NCBI RefSeq assembly: GCF_009746715.1
Contig: NZ_VRKW01000001.1
Coordinates: forward strand, 806,001 to 870,000
DNA length: 64,000 bases
Direction: 5' to 3'
DNA from: Ketobacter sp. MCCC 1A13808
GTDB taxonomy: Bacteria > Pseudomonadota > Gammaproteobacteria > Pseudomonadales > Ketobacteraceae
Of the stretch, positions 30,927-39,140 are shown piece by piece. The notes below the pieces were generated by a model. It did no database searches. It was not told the origin of the DNA and saw only the letters and a list, made by a program, of their open reading frames with translations. A program made the position numbers and the translations under genes. Position 1 is the first letter of the stretch, and every line of letters begins with the position of its first letter.

Positions 30927-32182
30927 TAGTGTGTCATCCTCACTCGCTCAGGCACAGGTTTGCATTTTTCCATCGTCGTCCAAAAGGGCATCAATATGAA
31001 ATACGCAAAGTAAAATGCAGTAGTTATTTGCCCCATGACCCGATAAGTCATTTCAAAGGGAACAAACTCTACATGAGCATCCGGCGATTTCACTCCACAC
31101 ACGCCCAGAATAATGAAGGTGATTACGAACAGGGTCATCATGATCTTACTGATTGAACCCTTGTAACGGATAGACTTAACTGGACTACGATCCAGCCACG
31201 GAAGCACGAACAGCACTGCAATGGAGGCGCCCATTGCGACAACGCCCAGCAATTTATCCGGTATCGCCCTCAAAATGGCGTAGAACGGCGTGAAGTACCA
31301 GACTGGAGCAATGTGATCCGGTGTTTTCAATGGATTAGCGGGTTCAAAGTTTGGCTTTTCGAGGAAGTAGCCTCCACCATCGGGGAAAAAGAACACAATA
31401 GTGAGAAACACAAAGAGAAAGACCACCACACCCACCAGATCATGGACACTGTAGTAGGGGTGGAAAGGTATGCCGTCTAACGGAACGCCGTTTTCGTCTT
31501 TCAGTTTCTTGATTTCAATGCCGTCCGGGTTATTGGACCCCACTTCATGCAGCGCAATAATATGCAACACAACCAGCGCCAAAATAACAATAGGCAAAGC
31601 AACCACGTGCAGAGCGAAGAAGCGGTTCAGAGTGATGCCTGAGATCAGATAGTCACCGCGAATCCATTCGGTCAGTGCATCACCTACCCAGGGAATAGCA
31701 CCAAACAAGGAAATGATGACCTGCGCACCCCAATAGGACATTTGCCCCCAGGGTAGCAAATAGCCCATAAAACCTTCTGCCATAAGTGCAAGATAGATGG
31801 TCATACCGAATATCCACACCAGCTCACGCGGCGCACGGTACGAGCCATACATCATACCCCGGAACATATGCAAATAGACCACGACAAAAAATGCCGATGC
31901 GCCGGTAGAATGCAGATAACGCAGCATCCAGCCGTAATCCACATCTCGCATCATATTCAACTCAACCGAGGTAAACGCGCCTTCACCACTGGGGTTATAG
32001 AGCATGGTTAACCAGATGCCTGTCAGCAGCTGGTTAACCAGCACCAACATCGCAAGGGAGCCAAAGAAATACCAGACATTGAAGTTCTTGGGAGCATAAT
32101 ATTTGCTCATGTGATCTTCGAACATTTTGGTCGCCGGGAAACGGGCGTCAACCCACCCCATTAGGCTTTGAAACATACTCAT
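30926..32182 (-). CDS. petB: Ubiquinol-cytochrome c reductase cytochrome b
   Basis: Cytochrome b is the membrane core of complex III, holding two b haems and both quinone sites. The 418-residue protein has about eight membrane segments; haem-ligand histidines appear in YLHSTGASAFF/YLHMFRG and in FALHVVALP/LVVLHIIALH. The Qo motif PEWY-equivalent reads PVWYFTPFYAI, which is a common variant in proteobacteria. It lies between petA and petC with one-base overlaps. Confidence 0.98.
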   Translation of the reverse strand: MSMFQSLMGWVDARFPATKMFEDHMSKYYAPKNFNVWYFFGSLAMLVLVNQLLTGIWLTMLYNPSGEGAFTSVELNMMRDVDYGWMLRYLHSTGASAFFVVVYLHMFRGMMYGSYRAPRELVWIFGMTIYLALMAEGFMGYLLPWGQMSYWGAQVIISLFGAIPWVGDALTEWIRGDYLISGITLNRFFALHVVALPIVILALVVLHIIALHEVGSNNPDGIEIKKLKDENGVPLDGIPFHPYYSVHDLVGVVVFLFVFLTIVFFFPDGGGYFLEKPNFEPANPLKTPDHIAPVWYFTPFYAILRAIPDKLLGVVAMGASIAVLFVLPWLDRSPVKSIRYKGSISKIMMTLFVITFIILGVCGVKSPDAHVEFVPFEMTYRVMGQITTAFYFAYFILMPFWTTMEKCKPVPERVRMTH

Positions 32183-32781
32183 CAGGCAGCCTCCCCATCT
32201 TCACCAATTTTAATGAGTGACTCGCTCATGTAGTAATACGGCGGCACTTCCAGGTTGAGTGGTGCAGGCACCGACTTGAACACCCGACCAGACAAGTCGA
32301 ATTTTGAACCATGGCAGGGGCAGAAGAATCCGCCATACCAGTCAGGCCCAAGATCCTCAGGCGCAACTTCAGGCCGATAAAGAGGGGCGCACCCCAAATG
32401 CGTGCAAAGCCCGACCAGCACAATGATATTTTCATGGTCCTGGCGTGCGCGGCTGACTCCGGCCACATATTCCGGTTGCTTGGATTCGGCTGATTCAGGG
32501 TCACGCAAATTGTCTTTATGAGTCTCCAAGCCTTCCATTACTTCAGGTGAGCGGCGTAATATCCAAACGGGTTTCCCCCGCCACTCCACAGTCATACGTT
32601 GCCCCACTTCAAGCTTGCTGATATCTGCGACTACAGGTGCACCCGCAGTTTTTGCCTTCGCGCTAGGTTGCCAAGACCGCACAAAGGGTACGGCGGCGCC
32701 GACGGCTCCCACTGCACCAACTGCTGAAGTAGCTCCAATCAGGAAGCGTCTCCGCCCCTCATTTACGCCCTCAGTACTCAT
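32182..32781 (-). CDS. petA: Ubiquinol-cytochrome c reductase Rieske iron-sulfur subunit
   Basis: The Rieske protein accepts the first electron from ubiquinol at the Qo site. The 199-residue protein begins with a twin-arginine-like sequence RRRFLIGAT that also forms the membrane anchor. The 2Fe-2S ligands are C126, H128, C154 and H157 (CTHLGC and CPCHGSKFD), with C131 and C156 available for the stabilising disulfide. First gene of the petABC operon. Confidence 0.98.
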   Translation of the reverse strand: MSTEGVNEGRRRFLIGATSAVGAVGAVGAAVPFVRSWQPSAKAKTAGAPVVADISKLEVGQRMTVEWRGKPVWILRRSPEVMEGLETHKDNLRDPESAESKQPEYVAGVSRARQDHENIIVLVGLCTHLGCAPLYRPEVAPEDLGPDWYGGFFCPCHGSKFDLSGRVFKSVPAPLNLEVPPYYYMSESLIKIGEDGEAA

Positions 32782-32954
32782 TCAGTTTATCTCCCCGATT
32801 ACTATTACCGAAGCCGGCTAGCCTTTTTGAAGACACACCGACCCCTAGCCCATATTTTTAATCGCGGAAATAGTAATTAAATTGCTGTTGAGTTACAAGG
32901 AAAGCTTTAAAAAGCGCGCATACAGATTCGAGACAAGCATAGGAAATATAAAAC

Positions 32955-32989
32955 AAAAAACGCCTGACTTCTCAGCCAGGCGTTTTTTG
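32955..32989 (-). terminator. Terminator of the rplM-rpsI operon
   Basis: A GC-rich stem of ten positions with one mismatch (ACGCCTGACT against AGCCAGGCGT) is flanked by A and T runs on both sides, so it can act in both directions. It lies about 22 bp past the rpsI stop, before petA. Confidence 0.85.
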
Positions 32990-33010
32990 TAAACGAATCT
33001 GGAATACAGA

Positions 33011-33403
33011 TTAACGTTTCGAGAATTGCGGACGCTTACGTGCTTTACGCAGACCCACTTTCTTACGCTCAACCTCACGGGCGTCACGTGTAACAAAGCC
33101 CGCTTTTCGCAATGAAGCACGCAATGTTTCATCGTATTCCATCAACGCCCGGGTAATACCATGTCGAATTGCGCCGGCCTGACCGCTTCCGCCGCCACCT
33201 TTCACCGTCACAAACACATCAAACTTATCTACCGCTTCCACCAGCTCAAGCGGCTGACGCACTACCATACGGGCAGTCTCGCGACCAAAATAAGTATCCA
33301 ATGTACGACCATTAATATTGATATTGCCAGAGCCTGGCTTCAAAAAGACCCGGGCTGCTGCCGTTTTACGTCGGCCTGTACCGTAGTTCATATCCACTAG
33401 CAT
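33011..33403 (-). CDS. rpsI: 30S ribosomal protein S9
   Basis: S9 binds the 3' head domain of 16S rRNA and its basic C-terminal tail contacts P-site tRNA. The 130-residue protein shows [30 protein letters not shown] and the terminal [11 protein letters not shown] tail. The start is uncertain: ATG 33403 (only one base from AGGAAGG), GTG 33397 (better spacing) and ATG 33391 are all possible. It follows rplM by 9 bp. Confidence 0.97.
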   Translation of the reverse strand: MLVDMNYGTGRRKTAAARVFLKPGSGNININGRTLDTYFGRETARMVVRQPLELVEAVDKFDVFVTVKGGGGSGQAGAIRHGITRALMEYDETLRASLRKAGFVTRDAREVERKKVGLRKARKRPQFSKR

Positions 33404-33412
33404 GCCTTCCTA

Positions 33413-33841
33413 TTACAGTGCCAATTCTTTGGGTTGTTGTGCTGTATGAGGATGTTCGGCACCAGCATATACTTTCAGCTTACCAAACATAGCCCGCCCT
33501 AAAGGGTTTCGGGGCAACATACCTTTCACTGCACCTTGAATCACCATTTCCGGCTTACGGGCAATCAACTTATCGAAGCTGATTTCCTTGATACCACCGG
33601 GGTATTCGGTATGGCGATAGTACATTTTGTCCGTTCGTTTGTTACCTGTTACATGCACTTTCTCTGCATTGATAACAACGATGTAATCCCCAGTATCAAC
33701 GTGAGGAGTATAAGTTGGTTTGTGTTTGCCACGCAGACGAAGGGCGATTTCTGTCGCCAGACGACCTAAAGTCTTGCCGGTTGCATCCACAACGTACCAG
33801 TCACGTTCTACCGATTCTGGTTTTGCGCTAAACGTTTTCAT
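33413..33841 (-). CDS. rplM: 50S ribosomal protein L13
   Basis: L13 is an early assembly protein of the large subunit and binds 23S rRNA. The 142-residue length and the start [20 protein letters not shown] are typical, as is the motif [14 protein letters not shown]. First gene of the rplM-rpsI operon, with a probable promoter about 60 bp upstream. Confidence 0.98.
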   Translation of the reverse strand: MKTFSAKPESVERDWYVVDATGKTLGRLATEIALRLRGKHKPTYTPHVDTGDYIVVINAEKVHVTGNKRTDKMYYRHTEYPGGIKEISFDKLIARKPEMVIQGAVKGMLPRNPLGRAMFGKLKVYAGAEHPHTAQQPKELAL

Positions 33842-33898
33842 TGAATCTGCCCTAGAACACTAATCCGAGGTGTGCCCGTCAAAATTTAAAGAGCGCGA

Positions 33899-33927
33899 AT
33901 ACTACCCAAGCCGTCTCCGGTTTACAA
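33899..33927 (-). promoter_or_regulatory. Predicted sigma-70 promoter of rplM-rpsI
   Basis: On the minus strand TTGTAA (33922-33927), a 17-bp spacer and TAGTAT (33899-33904) are followed by a GC-rich stretch TCGCGC just before the likely start of transcription. Such discriminators are typical of promoters under stringent control, as expected for ribosomal protein genes. The match is by eye. Confidence 0.55.
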
Positions 33928-34210
33928 GCGTTTTCGGAGACACTCCTTGTGCAGCGCCCCTATTTTGCGAGCTCTGTATAAGTTTTCAGCAGTGCAGCCA
34001 TCATTGTTTGCATCTTAACAATGTTGAGCCTTTTGCTACGACAGTAACGGGGTGAAGAACTATAACAGATAATTAATAATAGGCCAGCCCGACAGTGTCG
34101 TTTATTTGCTATCAGCGCCGGGTTAGTAATGCCTGCCTCCGGACCCGCCTGCTCCCATCTTCGACCAGAAGGCATAAACTCAATCAATATCAATAATTTA
34201 TATTGAAAAG
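33928..34210. other. Non-coding gap between zapE and the rplM promoter
   Basis: The whole zapE-rplM gap is 369 bp. Apart from the promoter it holds an inverted repeat (GGAGTGTCTCC on the minus strand, near 33936-33946) and one open frame of 77 codons without family-like composition or ribosome site, which I do not accept as a gene. No terminator for zapE would be expected here because zapE reads towards this gap; none with a T run is obvious. Confidence 0.5.
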
Positions 34211-35311
34211 TCAGGGTTTATGAGGGCGCGACAGATATTCTACGCTCTGCATTTCCAAAAGCCGGCTCCGAGTACGCTGAAACTCAAAATCCAAGCGCCC
34301 ACCACTGTATAAAGCATCAATCGGTGCAGCACCAGACATAATCAACTTAACGTTACGGTCGTAAAATTCATCGACCATATTCACAAAACGGCGGGCCATA
34401 TCGTCCTGTGCAGCCCCCATCACCGGCACGCCGGAAACCACCACTGCGTGATAAATCCGGGCCAATTCAATATAGTCATTCTGGCTACGCGGACCATCGC
34501 ACAGTGCCATAAAATCACACCAGATAACGTCATCAGCCTCAAAGCGTGCTGCAATCATCCTGCCGTTTATATCCACCTGAACATCCGCCTTGGCCAGCTC
34601 AGGCGCCAGAGAGTCAAAGCTGCTTTTCAAGCTGGCTTCCGCTTTCTCCCCTAATGGGCTATGGAAAATTTCTGCTTGCTCCAGCGCTCTTAAGCGATAA
34701 TCAATACCGCTGTCCACATTCACAATATGGGTATATTTGTTGATGAGCTCAATGGCGGGCAGGAAGCGCGCCCGCTGCAGCCCATCCTTATATAGTTGAT
34801 CGGGCACTATGTTGGAAGTCGCCACCAGTGTGACACCTTTGGCAAAAAGCTTCTCCATCAGCCCACCCAGGATCATCGCATCGGTAATATCGGTAACGAA
34901 AAACTCGTCGAAACACAGCACCCGCGCCTCTTCAGAAAGCGTTTCGGCTACCGTATCCAGTGGATTTTTTTCGCCCTGCAAAGCGCGAAGTTCGGTATGT
35001 ACACGCTGCATAAAGCGATGAAAGTGAATACGTAATTTACGGCGGAACGGCAGGCATTCGAAAAATGTATCGACCATATAGGTCTTACCACGACCCACGC
35101 CGCCCCAGAAATACAGCCCCATGCATGGTTCTTTTTCCTGAGCTCGCACTCCCGGAGCAATTCGCGCCCAGAGGCTTTTGGGCCGATTTTCATAGCGATC
35201 AATCAGATCGTGATAAAGCCGGTCCAACTGTTCAATGGCAAATTGTTGGGCCGGGTCAAAACTAAAATCTTCTCGCGTCAGGTCTTGGCGATACTTCTCT
35301 AAGGGGGTCAT
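34211..35311 (-). CDS. zapE: Cell division protein ZapE (AFG1-like ATPase)
   Basis: ZapE is a cytoplasmic AAA+ ATPase of the AFG1 family that associates with the Z ring under stress; its exact action is uncertain. The 366-residue protein has Walker A GGVGRGKT near residue 70, Walker B VLCFDEFFVTDITDA, and the sensor region LVATSNIVPDQLY. Length and motifs fit the family. It lies upstream of the rplM-rpsI operon, as in Pseudomonas and Escherichia. Confidence 0.95.
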   Translation of the reverse strand: MTPLEKYRQDLTREDFSFDPAQQFAIEQLDRLYHDLIDRYENRPKSLWARIAPGVRAQEKEPCMGLYFWGGVGRGKTYMVDTFFECLPFRRKLRIHFHRFMQRVHTELRALQGEKNPLDTVAETLSEEARVLCFDEFFVTDITDAMILGGLMEKLFAKGVTLVATSNIVPDQLYKDGLQRARFLPAIELINKYTHIVNVDSGIDYRLRALEQAEIFHSPLGEKAEASLKSSFDSLAPELAKADVQVDINGRMIAARFEADDVIWCDFMALCDGPRSQNDYIELARIYHAVVVSGVPVMGAAQDDMARRFVNMVDEFYDRNVKLIMSGAAPIDALYSGGRLDFEFQRTRSRLLEMQSVEYLSRPHKP

Positions 35312-35414
35312 AACGGTCTCACCATTCGCTTAATGCTGACAGGTAGCGGATTGAACGGGCCACACTCTAATACAGCGCTCCACAATCTGTCCATGGCCTG
35401 CACCCTGCTCTTGC

Positions 35415-36071
35415 TTAGACGCCGGCCTCGTTACTGAGGATGGATTTCACTTCCGTTAAGCGCCCGTGAAAAAAGTGACCTGCACCAGGCAGACAGTAAA
35501 TTTGCTTCGGTGACTGCACATTGCCAGCCCACTGCGCCATCGCTTCGCTACTTACCACCTCATCCGCATCACCGTAAACCACCGATAATGGGCACGGGAA
35601 TCGGTTCAATATATCAAAAGCAAAATTTTCGACCGCTGGCGCAATCAAGAGCAAATGCCGAATGGGGTCACCTCGCTTAACTGCTCGCAGGCAGCCGGCC
35701 GCCGCGACATAGGAACCGAAAGAAAATCCGGATAGATAGATATTGTCATCCGGGCGCACTTGGCGCACCCAATCAATCACCGCCAGCAAATCCTCTTGTT
35801 CGCCCACTCCGTTAGCAAACGCACCCTGACTTTTTTCCACTCCCCGAAAATTGAATCTAATCACTCGATGCCCCATATCCCGACGTGCACGTGCGACGGT
35901 ATGCACTACCTTGTTGTTCATCGTGCCTCCCATCAATGAATGGGGATGACAAGCGATCGTGACGTTTCCCGGGCCATCCGGATCGCTTTTCGGACCAGTC
36001 GTTACAGCCTCGAGGTCGCCCTCCGGTCCGGGAATGATAAGTGCGCTTTCACCCTCAGGGAAATGGTCCAT
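35415..36071 (-). CDS. Alpha/beta hydrolase of unknown substrate
   Basis: A 218-residue alpha/beta hydrolase without a signal peptide. The nucleophile elbow is GFSFGS, an aspartate lies in VVYGDADEVV and the catalytic histidine in LPGAGHFFHG, so the triad looks complete. The N-terminal part has the HPHSLMGGTMNNKVV pattern of the small serine hydrolases related to YfhR/UPF0227-like or dienelactone-hydrolase-like proteins common in proteobacteria. Substrate unknown. It is divergent from yhcB and upstream of zapE, a neighbourhood shared with Pseudomonas, where trpS lies between. Confidence 0.85.
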   Translation of the reverse strand: MDHFPEGESALIIPGPEGDLEAVTTGPKSDPDGPGNVTIACHPHSLMGGTMNNKVVHTVARARRDMGHRVIRFNFRGVEKSQGAFANGVGEQEDLLAVIDWVRQVRPDDNIYLSGFSFGSYVAAAGCLRAVKRGDPIRHLLLIAPAVENFAFDILNRFPCPLSVVYGDADEVVSSEAMAQWAGNVQSPKQIYCLPGAGHFFHGRLTEVKSILSNEAGV

Positions 36072-36228
36072 AGTCTGCTCCGAAATCGTATTAACCGATA
36101 TTTTACTTGTCTTTATTCCAGTTGTAATTTCATGTGACGCTAAACACTGTCATCCGCGCCCGGTTCCTTGTAGTATCAAGGCATAGTATCAACATATTGA
36201 AAAAGATAAATTTGTTTGGAGAGCGAGT

Positions 36229-36720
36229 ATGGAATCCGTTACGTTAATTGCATTTCTGGCCGGGCTGGTATTAGGCGCGCTTGGTTGCTTCCTGATAATG
36301 AATAAAGCTAAAGCACAATCCAATATCGAACAACAATTGCGGGAATTGCAGGAAGAATTCACTGCCTATCGGGAAAATGTGAATACCCATTTCAATTCCA
36401 CAGCGGAAATGGTTAATACGCTCACGCAAAATTACCTCGCAGTGCAAAAACACCTGGAAACCGCGGCCGATTCATTTGCCGAGCCCCCCAAAAGCTTTAA
36501 GCTGGACACACCCAATAAGTTGCCGCGTAAGAAAACCGAGTTCATTTCCCTGGAAGCAAAACCCAAAGAATCCCTACCGGAAGAAGCTGACGCCGAGTTT
36601 AATGCTGAAGATACCGTCCAAGCCCCCAGGGATTATGCCCCGAAGAGCAACACGGCCGATAAAGGCACCCTTTCCGAAGACTACGGTCTACACGATTCTC
36701 AAGCAAAAACAACGCCTTAA
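36229..36720 (+). CDS. yhcB: YhcB/DUF1043 (ZapG-like) envelope protein
   Basis: YhcB is an inner-membrane protein with one N-terminal membrane segment (here about residues 4-24) and a cytoplasmic coiled coil (about 28-85), linked in Escherichia coli to cell shape, division and envelope synthesis. The pattern YLAVQKHLETAADSF is typical of the family. The C-terminal 80 residues are acidic, proline-rich and probably disordered. The ATG at 36229 follows GGAGAGCG. The protein is 163 residues, slightly longer than the enterobacterial form. Confidence 0.88.
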   Translation: MESVTLIAFLAGLVLGALGCFLIMNKAKAQSNIEQQLRELQEEFTAYRENVNTHFNSTAEMVNTLTQNYLAVQKHLETAADSFAEPPKSFKLDTPNKLPRKKTEFISLEAKPKESLPEEADAEFNAEDTVQAPRDYAPKSNTADKGTLSEDYGLHDSQAKTTP

Positions 36721-36804
36721 GCCCAGCTTGAATTCCCAAAAAATGAACCCAGTTGGGGCTTGCCCTGATGGGTTCAAGCCAAGGCAAAATATACTTTTTT
36801 TTCT

Positions 36805-36834
36805 CTTGAAACCGCCTTCCCTGCTCCCAATTTA
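36805..36834 (+). promoter_or_regulatory. Predicted sigma-32 (heat shock) promoter of hsp20
   Basis: CTTGAAA (36805-36811), a 14-bp spacer and CCCAATTTA (36826-36834) match the RpoH consensus CTTGAAA...CCCCATTTA with one mismatch in the -10 element. It lies about 55 bp upstream of the hsp20 start, which is the expected kind of gene. Confidence 0.75.
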
Positions 36835-36886
36835 TTAATCAACGGGCACTAACGCCCCGACACAACATAAACTGGGAGAACCCACA

Positions 36887-37294
36887 ATGAGCATCGCAAC
36901 TCTTAACCCTTGGCAAGTATTAGATCAACTGCATAATGACAACCTACGTCGATATGGCAAACGCAATTGGCAACCAGTGGTCGACATTGCAGAAAGTGCA
37001 AACGACTATCAGATAAGCCTTGAACTTCCGGGCGTTAAGCCGGAACAGGTCCAGGTAGAGCTTGAGAACAAAGTCCTGAAAATTTCGGGCGATAAAAACC
37101 GCCTCGAACAGGAAGGCACAGCTTACCGGTACCGTGAACGTGCAGTCGGCACATTTAGCCGAAGCTTCCGTTTACCGGAAGATGCCGATAAAAACAGCGT
37201 TCAGGCCAAATTTGAACTCGGTTTATTGAATGTCACCATCCAGAAGCAAGAACAACTTCAGCCACGCAAAATTGAGATTCAGGTTCAATCGTAA
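36887..37294 (+). CDS. Hsp20 family small heat shock protein
   Basis: A 135-residue alpha-crystallin domain chaperone that should form oligomers and hold unfolding proteins for DnaK. The crystallin core spans about residues 28-125, with the ELPGVKPEQVQVELE strand region and the terminal FELGLLNVTIQKQE (the conserved GxLxV-type motif). The C-terminal IxI/V anchor is probably I-E-I within KIEIQVQS. ATG follows GGGAG. A heat shock promoter lies upstream and a strong terminator downstream, so it is likely monocistronic. Confidence 0.95.
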   Translation: MSIATLNPWQVLDQLHNDNLRRYGKRNWQPVVDIAESANDYQISLELPGVKPEQVQVELENKVLKISGDKNRLEQEGTAYRYRERAVGTFSRSFRLPEDADKNSVQAKFELGLLNVTIQKQEQLQPRKIEIQVQS

Positions 37295-37356
37295 TAGGTA
37301 GCATCGCCTTCAGGCACTGAAACAAATGCTTGCAAAAAAGCAAGCTACAACTAGAG

Positions 37357-37400
37357 AACATAAAGCCGGCCTGCTTTTGCGAAGCCGGCTTTATGTTTTA
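37357..37400 (+). terminator. Terminator of hsp20
   Basis: A perfect 12-bp stem (CATAAAGCCGGC 37359-37370 with its complement 37384-37395) is followed by TTTTA. A smaller hairpin (GCTTGC, six A, GCAAGC; 37328-37345) lies just before it. Confidence 0.9.
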
Positions 37401-37793
37401 CCCAATGCCCTGCATTGGGTTTAGCCTAAAAGTCGGGGAATTCTGTTTCTACTTTTCAAGATCTTCCAGGCTCTTCCAGGACCGAATAACAAGCCTGTGC
37501 GGTTCCATCCCCTGGGGCCGGTTGATGCTGATCAGCCTGAACCTGACCAACGTAAAGCGTCAATCTTTGAAGGGGATACACCCTGTATACAAAAATCGGA
37601 ATAAGTAAACTAAGTTTAATTGGAGAGTCATTAATTTCGAACGCATAGGCGGGCTCAGTTGGTTCACCAGCAAAATGAATAGCCTGCCTAATAGTTAAAT
37701 CCCCAAATTAAGAGCACCAATCAATTGCAAAAATTGGTATTATGGTCATATCAAACCTAGCCCAAAGAACCAAATTGACTTTAGAGAAACACA
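37401..37793. other. Non-coding gap between hsp20 and sat
   Basis: About 390 bp with no convincing gene. It holds an 8-bp hairpin (37401-37408 with 37412-37419) followed by TTTAG, a tandem repeat TCTTCCAGG TCTTCCAGG-like pair at 37462-37480 (period 10), a 24-bp imperfect palindrome (37520-37543) centred on GCTGATCAGC, and a dyad ACCAAT-N11-ATTGGT (37716-37738) about 56 bp before sat. The sat promoter should lie here, but I see no clear -10/-35 pair. Confidence 0.6.
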
Positions 37794-38984
37794 ATGATTA
37801 AACCTCATGGATCCGACCAGTTAACCCCCCTGTTTGTTTACGATGACGAAAAACGCAGCGCGCTGCTTGCAAAAGCGGAAAGCCTGCCTTCAATCTTGAT
37901 CAGCTCTGCCGCGGCGGCAAACGCCGTGATGCTCGGGGCTGGATACTTCACCCCGTTAACTGGCTATATGAATTTGGCGGATGCTCGCAGCGTGTCCAAA
38001 GAATTGAAAACGACTGATGGATTGTTTTGGCCTGTCCCCATTGTGAATGTTGTTCCCAGTGCGGACGGTGTTGAAGTGGGTCAGCGCATCGCGCTGAAAG
38101 ACCCCAACGTGGAAGGCAACCCGGTCATCGCAGTAATGGATGTAGAGGGTATTGATGTTGCTAGTGATGATGAAATCTCCGAGATGGCCGAGCAAATATT
38201 CGGAACTCTCGATAAGGAGCATCCCGGCGTAGCAGCTTTTTATGCTTTGGGTAACGTGTTTTTATCCGGGCCTATTCAAGTCTTGAACTTTTCTTACTTC
38301 GAAAAGGATTTTCCGGATACTTTCCGCACTGCAGTTGAGATTCGTGATTCGATAGCCGAAAGCGGCTGGGAAAAAGTGGTTGCGTTCCAAACCCGTAATC
38401 CTATGCACCGAGCACATGAAGAACTGTGCCGTATGGCGATGAAGGATTTAAATGCAGATGGCATCCTTATCCATATGCTGCTAGGCAAGCTGAAGCCAGG
38501 CGATATACCTGCGCACGTACGTGATGCGTCGATTCGTAAGATGGTAGACGCCTATTTCCCGCCCAACACCGTTAAAATCACTGGATACGGCTTCGATATG
38601 TTATATGCTGGCCCCCGCGAAGCTGTGCTTCACGCGGTGTTCAGACAGAATTGTGGATGCACTCACCTAATCGTTGGCCGGGATCATGCTGGTGTTGGCG
38701 ATTACTATGGTGCTTTTGATGCGCAAACCATTTTTGATACAAGTGTTCCTAAAGGTGCGCTGGAAATACAAATTTATCGCGCAGATCATACCGCCTGGTC
38801 AAACAAACTTAATCGTGTCGTCATGATGCGAGATGCACCAGACCATACACCGGAAGATTTCGTTTTGTTGTCAGGAACCAAGGTCCGCAAGATGCTTGGT
38901 GAGGGGATTGCTCCACCGCCCGAGTTTTCTCGCCCTGAAGTCGCACAAATCTTAATGGACTACTATCAAAGCCTGGATGGCTAG
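37794..38984 (+). CDS. sat: Sulfate adenylyltransferase (single-chain ATP sulfurylase)
   Basis: Sat makes adenosine 5'-phosphosulfate from ATP and sulfate, the first step of sulfate assimilation; in sulfur oxidisers the same family runs in reverse. The 396-residue protein carries the nucleotide motif QTRNPMHRAH (199-208) with both histidines and the GRDHAGVGDYYG motif (295-306). There is no C-terminal APS kinase domain. It is unrelated to the CysD-CysN two-subunit enzyme. No dsr, apr or sox genes are near, so an assimilatory role is the simpler reading. ATG start after AGAGAAA. Confidence 0.95.
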   Translation: MIKPHGSDQLTPLFVYDDEKRSALLAKAESLPSILISSAAAANAVMLGAGYFTPLTGYMNLADARSVSKELKTTDGLFWPVPIVNVVPSADGVEVGQRIALKDPNVEGNPVIAVMDVEGIDVASDDEISEMAEQIFGTLDKEHPGVAAFYALGNVFLSGPIQVLNFSYFEKDFPDTFRTAVEIRDSIAESGWEKVVAFQTRNPMHRAHEELCRMAMKDLNADGILIHMLLGKLKPGDIPAHVRDASIRKMVDAYFPPNTVKITGYGFDMLYAGPREAVLHAVFRQNCGCTHLIVGRDHAGVGDYYGAFDAQTIFDTSVPKGALEIQIYRADHTAWSNKLNRVVMMRDAPDHTPEDFVLLSGTKVRKMLGEGIAPPPEFSRPEVAQILMDYYQSLDG

Positions 38985-39015
38985 AGCCCTTATAAATTTA
39001 AGCGCTTGTATAACT

Positions 39016-39048
39016 TAACAAAACCCGCATTTGCGGGTTTTGTCTTTT
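39016..39048 (+). terminator. Terminator of sat
   Basis: An 11-bp perfect stem (ACAAAACCCGC 39018-39028 with 39033-39043) and a short loop are followed by CTTTT, about 30 bp past the sat stop. Confidence 0.9.
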
Positions 39049-39140
39049 AAAAACCGCCTCTCACTCAAGTGCTACGATTCCTCAAAACGGATTTTGCGGA
39101 CATTTAATTTGAGGTAGACATTCCACATTTGCCCGCAAAT

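Noticed and set aside
33960-34193. 77-codon minus-strand open frame between zapE and rplM
   Set aside because: No ribosome site, odd composition and no family resemblance; it lies just upstream of a good ribosomal promoter.
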